A DNA stretch of 64,000 bases from NCBI RefSeq assembly GCF_947500265.1, contig NZ_CANMRN010000005.1, positions 95,307 to 159,306 of the forward strand, read 5' to 3'. The stretch comes from an uncultured Psychrobacter sp. Its GTDB lineage: Bacteria > Pseudomonadota > Gammaproteobacteria > Pseudomonadales > Moraxellaceae. Both the position numbers and the translations under genes were made by a program. Of the stretch, positions 58,262 through 64,000 are shown piece after piece (the first letter of the stretch is position 1; each line of letters starts with the position of its first letter). The notes beneath the pieces are model-generated. The model saw nothing but the letters and a program-made list of their open reading frames with translations. It did no database searches and was not told the origin of the DNA.

Positions 58262-59272
58262 CTATGCACTTAACAACACACTCAATGCATCTGTGCCGCG
58301 TACATCTGTCTGTTGCAGATAGATCGGATACAGCGGGTACTTGGTAAAGTTTTGTTCGATATCCTGCAGCAAATGCTGCTGACGCTCAGCACGGCGTCGC
58401 CAAAAATCATCCAACTGCGTGGTTGATATCAGCTGATTAATGACGATTGCTGCTGGCATGAGCTTACTATCTTCCAATTGCTCGATTGCGCGCTTGGTCT
58501 CAGCCAATGGTAAAACATCAGCGGTCATCACCAATACAATCGCTGTTTGTGTACGGTCATGTAGTAGCAACCCTGCTTGGCGGAACAATTGCTTACGTCT
58601 TTCTAATACGGATACAGCTTGTTCCCAGCGATCTGATTTTTTGGCTGCAAACGGATTGGCCACATCGTTTTTATCATTTTTTTGATTGTGACTGTCCAAG
58701 TGTGTCGCCACCGAACGTAATTTGGCCTGTCGTCGCTGCTGTGCAAGCAGCCCATCCGTCCATGCTCCCATCATTTCTGGTAATACCAATAATCGCAAAG
58801 TATGACCTGTCGGTGCGGTATCAAAGATGATGTGCTCATACCCAGCATCTGCCGCTTCGACTAAATGGTGACACATAGATTCGAGCATCGCGGCTTCTTG
58901 GGCGCCAGGTGCCGACTTAGATAGCTTCAGATGCTCACGAATTTTTGGCATCATATCTGGGTTGGCATAAGCTTTAATTGTACGTTCAACTTGAGCAAAA
59001 TGTTCATCGACAATCACGTCAGGATTTAACTCAATCGCATCTAGATAAGGTGATATCACCGTTTTCTCATTATTGAGTCGTACATTCAATACATCGCCCA
59101 AACTATGTGCCGGATCGGTTGAGACAATTAAGGTTTTTTGCTGCTGGCTTGCATAGTAGCTGGCTAGGGCTGCAGCAGTTGTGGTCTTCCCTACACCGCC
59201 TTTGCCGCCGATAAATATAATCGGCTGTGTCTCCAACTGCTCTACCAATCCATGTAAAGGGTGTAATGCCAT
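58262..59272 (-). CDS. ArsA-family ATPase
   Basis: FIGGKGGVGKTTTAAALASYYA deviant Walker A; VSTDPAHSLGDVL; FDTAPTGHTLRLL. Confidence 0.93.
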   Translation of the reverse strand: MALHPLHGLVEQLETQPIIFIGGKGGVGKTTTAAALASYYASQQQKTLIVSTDPAHSLGDVLNVRLNNEKTVISPYLDAIELNPDVIVDEHFAQVERTIKAYANPDMMPKIREHLKLSKSAPGAQEAAMLESMCHHLVEAADAGYEHIIFDTAPTGHTLRLLVLPEMMGAWTDGLLAQQRRQAKLRSVATHLDSHNQKNDKNDVANPFAAKKSDRWEQAVSVLERRKQLFRQAGLLLHDRTQTAIVLVMTADVLPLAETKRAIEQLEDSKLMPAAIVINQLISTTQLDDFWRRRAERQQHLLQDIEQNFTKYPLYPIYLQQTDVRGTDALSVLLSA

Positions 59273-59345
59273 ATTGTTATCTCGTATTTTGTCTCATTAT
59301 CTAATAAATGCTTAGCTACTTTTTTATATAGTCAATCCACTACGG

Positions 59346-59657
59346 TTAGCAGCACCCAACGTGGTCAAATGGACATCTATCCATTCCCATACGTGTATGC
59401 CACTCATGAAAGTTTTCTAAAAATAATGGCTGTAGCTCTAATGTATAAAAGCTGGCGGGATTATCAATCCCCAAACTCTCAGCAAACATGAGCAACATAA
59501 AAAAATCTTCTTCATCACGTGCGGCGCGTGCCATCGTCTGACGATAAGGCGCATGATAAAACTCATTTAATCCACTCTTAAACCGTTGCCACCATGGTTG
59601 AGTGTTCTCTAGTGGTTGAACATTTTCTATATCATTCGATGTGTTTTTATTTTCCAT
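59346..59657 (-). CDS. Small cysteine-tailed protein (cory-CC-star-like)
   Basis: C-terminus MDRCPFDHVGCC*; upstream of and co-oriented with the arsA-like gene. Confidence 0.7.
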   Translation of the reverse strand: MENKNTSNDIENVQPLENTQPWWQRFKSGLNEFYHAPYRQTMARAARDEEDFFMLLMFAESLGIDNPASFYTLELQPLFLENFHEWHTRMGMDRCPFDHVGCC

Positions 59658-59772
59658 AATGTGCTCGTATTTTACTTAATTCTTATGACCTATCATGCCT
59701 ATATGATACAAAAAACGCCAACAATTGCTGCTAGCGTTTTTTATTAAACAGACACTCAATATGGTTTAACGT

Positions 59773-61455
59773 TTAAACCTCGCCGTTTTTACCTTTATGT
59801 AGTGACCACTCTTTGCGTAGTACAGACAAACTCTCAAACGTCACCAAAATGGTCGCGATTAAGATAATAATATCCATAATAATAAGTAGCCAATTACCAT
59901 CAGTAAAGAAGGTTTTGAGCTGAATCAATAGTGCAAAGACAGTCATAACCAACAAGAACGACAATGGTGCTAAGGTGTACCAAACTGGCTTGCCCTTACG
60001 TAACAAGATAATGGTAACGATCATCAAGGTTAAGGCAGCCATTAACTGGTTGGTTGTACCAAATAGCGGCCAAATAATCATACCACCCGCGCCATCGATA
60101 CCACCAGCACCGAACGCTAATAACAAACAGCTTCCGACAGCAAGTAACGTTGCAACGACACTCTTATTGAGTACGGGCAAATTATAAAATTCACCAAATT
60201 CTTGGAAGATATAACGTTGTAAACGTACGCCAGTATCCATCGTCGTACCAGCAAACAATGCGGCCATTACCGTAAGCATCGTCTGTGATAGCACCATATC
60301 GATACCAACGCCGGCATTCAAGATGGTCGCACCGCCATCGATGAACGCACCGATAGAACCATCACCAAACTTTTGATAGACCGCTTGCCAATCACCAAGA
60401 GTCGCAAAACCTGCGGTTGCTGCAAGGATTGCCCCAAGTGCTAGCATACCCTCGCCCAATGCACCAAAGTAACCAACGAAACGAACGTCTTCTTCTTTAT
60501 CAATCTGCTTAGAAGTGGTACCTGTTGCGACCAAACCATGAAATCCTGATATGGCACCACAAGCAATCGTCACAAACAACAATGGTAGAAGTGACGGTGT
60601 ATCCGCTGGTAATGCAGTGTTAACCGCTGGCGCGACAATATTAGGCGTGCCAATAAAAATAGCAGCATATAATAAAATCAAACCGACAAATAACTGTAAG
60701 CCATTAATATAATCACGAGGTTGAAGCAGCATCCATACAGGCAACAACGACGCAATCGCCGCATAGGCGAACAAAATCAAGATCCATACTGCGTTATCAG
60801 GCAAACCCATAACGGTCTCAGGTAACACAATCGGGAACATAGGGCCAAGATAGATAAGCCCGTACAGGGCCGTTACCCCGATAATGGACACCCAGACCAG
60901 ATTCATATTGTAGCGATAGATACACTGTCCGATGATAAAGGCAACCACTAAGGCACCCCACACTGGCAATACCGCAGATGGCGTCTTAATCATCATATTG
61001 GCAATAGCTACACCAAATACAGCATTAACCATCAGTAGTAATAAGAAGATGACAACCATCATCAAGCTGCGGACACGTGTGCCCATGACAGTACCAGCGA
61101 TAGAGCCAATCGACTGACCTCTATTGCGCATACTTGCCCAAATAGCAGACATATCATGTACACCAGCCATAAAGATAGTACCTACCACTACCCAAATAAT
61201 GGCAGGCACCCAGCCCCAAATAACTGCAATTGCAGGACCGATAATTGGTGCAGCCCCTGCCACTGACGTGAAGTGATGCCCCCACAATACATACTTATTG
61301 GTGGGAACATAATCGATCCCATCTTTCATCGTATGTGCGGGTGTAGGACGGCTGTTGTCCAATGCTAAAATTTTGGTGGCGATAAATTTTGAATAAAACA
61401 CGTAGCCGCAGAGCATAGCGGCAACGGCGAATAGTAGTACGATAGCACTATTCAT
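59773..61455 (-). CDS. cstA: Carbon starvation protein/peptide-pyruvate transporter
   Basis: DGIDYVPTNKYVLWGHHFTSVAGAAPIIGPAIAVIWGW; FHGLVATGTTSKQID; start MNSAIVLLF preferred. Confidence 0.95.
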   Translation of the reverse strand: MNSAIVLLFAVAAMLCGYVFYSKFIATKILALDNSRPTPAHTMKDGIDYVPTNKYVLWGHHFTSVAGAAPIIGPAIAVIWGWVPAIIWVVVGTIFMAGVHDMSAIWASMRNRGQSIGSIAGTVMGTRVRSLMMVVIFLLLLMVNAVFGVAIANMMIKTPSAVLPVWGALVVAFIIGQCIYRYNMNLVWVSIIGVTALYGLIYLGPMFPIVLPETVMGLPDNAVWILILFAYAAIASLLPVWMLLQPRDYINGLQLFVGLILLYAAIFIGTPNIVAPAVNTALPADTPSLLPLLFVTIACGAISGFHGLVATGTTSKQIDKEEDVRFVGYFGALGEGMLALGAILAATAGFATLGDWQAVYQKFGDGSIGAFIDGGATILNAGVGIDMVLSQTMLTVMAALFAGTTMDTGVRLQRYIFQEFGEFYNLPVLNKSVVATLLAVGSCLLLAFGAGGIDGAGGMIIWPLFGTTNQLMAALTLMIVTIILLRKGKPVWYTLAPLSFLLVMTVFALLIQLKTFFTDGNWLLIIMDIIILIATILVTFESLSVLRKEWSLHKGKNGEV

Positions 61456-61757
61456 CTCATCTCTCCCTAGACAAGTAGTCAATAGCCTTATAAGTTCAAG
61501 CTTTTTGAATTAAAATATGAAAAATATGCTAAATTAGTGTGCGATGAGTGACTCAGCTCATCTATCGTTTAGGTAAATTCTAGCAATTTGCAAAATTATT
61601 ACCAATCAACAAAGTCATTTATCTTATAACTAGGGCATGTCACTAATCAGCATTTGGTTTGATGAGCCTGAGACTAAAACTTTGTTTGAATAATAACTGA
61701 TTTGGTGATAAATGTAACGCAAGTAAGACATAAAAAACAACAAATAAAGGAAGTGCA

Positions 61758-62426
61758 ATGGCACATTATTTTGGATTCGTACCCTCAGATAAACTAAAAG
61801 CTTTAATCAGTGAGGCCGAACAAGTCGTTGCTTCAAATGAGAATGTAGAGTACTACCCTTATCGCGATGCCCTTACGCATCAGACAGCGCGCGATCTTAC
61901 TGATAATTTATTGGTTGGTTTGGTAGAGATTATTCCTAACCCTGAGCGCCAAGCCTCTATGCGTAAAATTGTTGGAACGATTGAACGCGCGACAGACACT
62001 CTGCTCAATATCTTACTAGGTAAAGAAAACAACAAAGACGTGTTACCAAGTTTTCATTTTCTAAGGGATCACGCAACCTTTATTGATAACGAAGGCGTTA
62101 AACGTGTCGGCTTTAAACTGTCAGAAAAAGATGCCAATACCATCACTGAAGGGTTTGCTGCTATCACGCCTGAACATGTAGATAGAGCCAAATTCAAAAC
62201 AGCACTCGAAACCATGAACGAAGAAACATTGACTCACTTTATCAGTCGCTATGCCGAGACATTAAAGCTAGGCATGATCAAACGTAAGTCAGTTCCAGTT
62301 GCCAAATCGGCAATTGATAAAGGCATGAGTATGGCACTTAATAAGCTATTACCTGACCTACCAAATGACTCATTGAATAGATTGGCCAATTATTACCGTC
62401 CATTTATTATAGAAAAGCCAGAATAA
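61758..62426 (+). CDS. Hypothetical soluble protein
   Basis: Clean 222-aa ORF with a plausible RBS (AAAGGAAG) upstream; family not recognised. Confidence 0.6.
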   Translation: MAHYFGFVPSDKLKALISEAEQVVASNENVEYYPYRDALTHQTARDLTDNLLVGLVEIIPNPERQASMRKIVGTIERATDTLLNILLGKENNKDVLPSFHFLRDHATFIDNEGVKRVGFKLSEKDANTITEGFAAITPEHVDRAKFKTALETMNEETLTHFISRYAETLKLGMIKRKSVPVAKSAIDKGMSMALNKLLPDLPNDSLNRLANYYRPFIIEKPE

Positions 62427-62528
62427 TCCCAAAATTTGGATTAATTTTGTCCCAAAAGTCATATGACGTTGGGCAAATTCACTAAAATTTGCTAAAATAA
62501 GCGGCACTTTTTACCAAAGGCGCACCCG

Positions 62529-63092
62529 ATGACCCAAATCAGTAACCAAGAAATTGAAAAAACCTTACGCAACTCAGAGTGCCTTATTAGCAGTATCGAA
62601 GTAGCTGCTGCTTATGAGCGTTTGGCCGCTCAGCTCAATCTACATTATGCTGGTCTAAACCCAATTGTTATGGTCGTGATGAACGGCGGCCTGATCCCAG
62701 CTGGTCAACTATTGACACACCTTACGTTCTACCATCGTATGCATTATATCCATGCGACTCGTTATCGTGATAACGAAGGTACTAATGAGCTTGATTGGAA
62801 ATTCAAGCCTGATGTTAGTATCGAAGGTGAGCACGTATTGTTAATCGACGACATCTTTGACGAAGGTATTACTCTAAAAGCAGTTGTTGAAGAATTAAGT
62901 AAAGAAAAGCCTCTATCACTTGAGTCTTGTGTCTTGCTTAACAAGCAACATGATCGCAAAGTTGCAGATTTTGACGTAGATTTTGTGGGTATTGATGTTG
63001 CAGATCGTTATGTTTACGGTTGTGGTATGGATTTCCATGGTTACTTGCGTCACCTGCCAGGTATCTATGCAATCAAAGAAGACAAAGTTTAA
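62529..63092 (+). CDS. hpt: Hypoxanthine-guanine phosphoribosyltransferase
   Basis: VLLIDDIFDEGITLKAV PRPP-binding motif; VVMNGGLIPAGQLL. Confidence 0.88.
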   Translation: MTQISNQEIEKTLRNSECLISSIEVAAAYERLAAQLNLHYAGLNPIVMVVMNGGLIPAGQLLTHLTFYHRMHYIHATRYRDNEGTNELDWKFKPDVSIEGEHVLLIDDIFDEGITLKAVVEELSKEKPLSLESCVLLNKQHDRKVADFDVDFVGIDVADRYVYGCGMDFHGYLRHLPGIYAIKEDKV

Positions 63093-63127
63093 TTCTTAGA
63101 CTTGATTGATTAAAATAGTTAAGTCCT

Positions 63128-63157
63128 AAAAAAGCATCCAATTTGGATGCTTTTTTA
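63128..63157. terminator. Bidirectional terminator between hpt and recD
   Basis: AAAAAAGCATCCAA-TTTGGATGCTTTTTT. Confidence 0.88.
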
Positions 63158-63198
63158 TTGCGCTGATTTATTGTGCCGACAACAACTTGAATGAATCG

Positions 63199-64000
63199 TT
63201 AAAACTGTAATGCCAAACCAGTATGGCGTTCAGTCGGTGTTTGAACTGCTTTTTCTAAAGCGTGCTTGGTACTATATATCGTTACCTGCTTCTTAGCACG
63301 AGTCACTGCCGTATAGATAAGCTCTTTGCTCAGCAATCTTGCATGACTATTATCGAAAGTAATGGCAACATGATCAAATTCGGATCCTTGTGACTTATGA
63401 ATGGTCATTGCATATGCCGTGGCTATCACCTCTTCATTTAGCAAATTAACAGCTATCCCTTGTGTCTTATTTTCAAAGAATACCTCTAATTGGCTCCTTT
63501 CATCTGATGTTTGTAAGCAGAAACCAATATCCCCATTAAATAGCCCAAGCTCATAGTTATTTTGTAGCATCATAACAGGACGTCCATGGAACCATGTGTT
63601 TTGACCCAATGGTAACTTTAACTCAGCTAGATGCCATTGAGTGAGGTATTTATTGATATAGTGGTTGCCCCACTCACCATTGTGACCAGCAGTTAGGATT
63701 CTAAATTGATTAAATACTTCCATTAACGAAGTGGTAGTATTTTTAACTGATTCTGGCACGGATTTCTCCATTGGATTCTCTAGTAAATTGCTAACTTTAT
63801 CTATGTATGATTGGTAATTACTGGAAACTTCTGAAATGATTTTTTCTTTGCTTAGGCTATTTTCTATCTTGTTATTTAACACCGACTCTGCTTGTAACGT
63901 ATTAACATATTGAAAACTCAAAGCAGCGTCTTGCCTTAATAATTGCCAAATAGCTTGAAGATTTGTCTCTGCTTTATTAATTTGAGTGGCCAGTTTACCG
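63199..64000 (-). CDS. recD: Exodeoxyribonuclease V alpha subunit (RecD-like helicase), 3' portion, truncated by window edge
   Basis: YAMTIHKSQGSEFDHVAITFDN and ELIYTAVTRAKKQVTIYS; the reading frame stays open to the window end (GKLATQINKAETNLQAIWQLLRQDAALSFQYVNTLQAE). Confidence 0.9.
   Translation of the reverse strand, partial: GKLATQINKAETNLQAIWQLLRQDAALSFQYVNTLQAESVLNNKIENSLSKEKIISEVSSNYQSYIDKVSNLLENPMEKSVPESVKNTTTSLMEVFNQFRILTAGHNGEWGNHYINKYLTQWHLAELKLPLGQNTWFHGRPVMMLQNNYELGLFNGDIGFCLQTSDERSQLEVFFENKTQGIAVNLLNEEVIATAYAMTIHKSQGSEFDHVAITFDNSHARLLSKELIYTAVTRAKKQVTIYSTKHALEKAVQTPTERHTGLALQF

Overview
The window looks like a chromosomal segment from a Psychrobacter-like gammaproteobacterium (genus inferred from gene content and style, not verified). 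All calls come from reading the supplied translations and the DNA; no database search was run. Main content, left to right: (i) an AT-rich accessory island (about 1-7.4 kb) with a frameshifted MocR-type regulator remnant, a complete tightly packed type II CBASS anti-phage operon (CD-NTase, E1/E2-fusion Cap2, JAMM peptidase Cap3, TM-SAVED effector resembling Cap14), a Sel1-repeat lipoprotein, an orphan barstar and a 3' tRNA-like remnant next to a terminator; (ii) a copper-type TonB receptor and DUF2946-like protein, an autotransporter-like surface protein, and a cyanide-insensitive bd oxidase (cioAB plus a 38-aa ORF absent from the track); (iii) a sulfide/persulfide/thiosulfate oxidation cluster (rhodaneses, ETHE1-like MBL, peroxiredoxin, DsrE-like, SQR, TsdA-like cytochrome) containing a recent partial, deleted duplicate of one rhodanese gene; (iv) a roughly 3 kb gene-poor zone with an IS256 remnant and a decayed Fic pseudogene, ending at a tyrosine integrase; (v) core genes (ppc, MFS, LysR, NRAMP-like) and a methylcitrate locus (prpB, prpC, acnD, prpF, prpD) with a yefM/yoeB toxin-antitoxin pair inserted between acnD and prpF; (vi) DUF2868/hydroxylase/DUF3482 genes, an ArsA-like ATPase with a CC-ending small protein, cstA, hpt and the 3' part of recD. 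The most notable unexplained signals are a 28-bp perfect inverted repeat that ends in the prpD start codon, a 16-bp perfect inverted repeat inside the start of cap2, and a C-terminal peptide motif repeated in two adjacent uncharacterised membrane proteins. The CBASS operon is the clearest exciting system, but it belongs to a described class.
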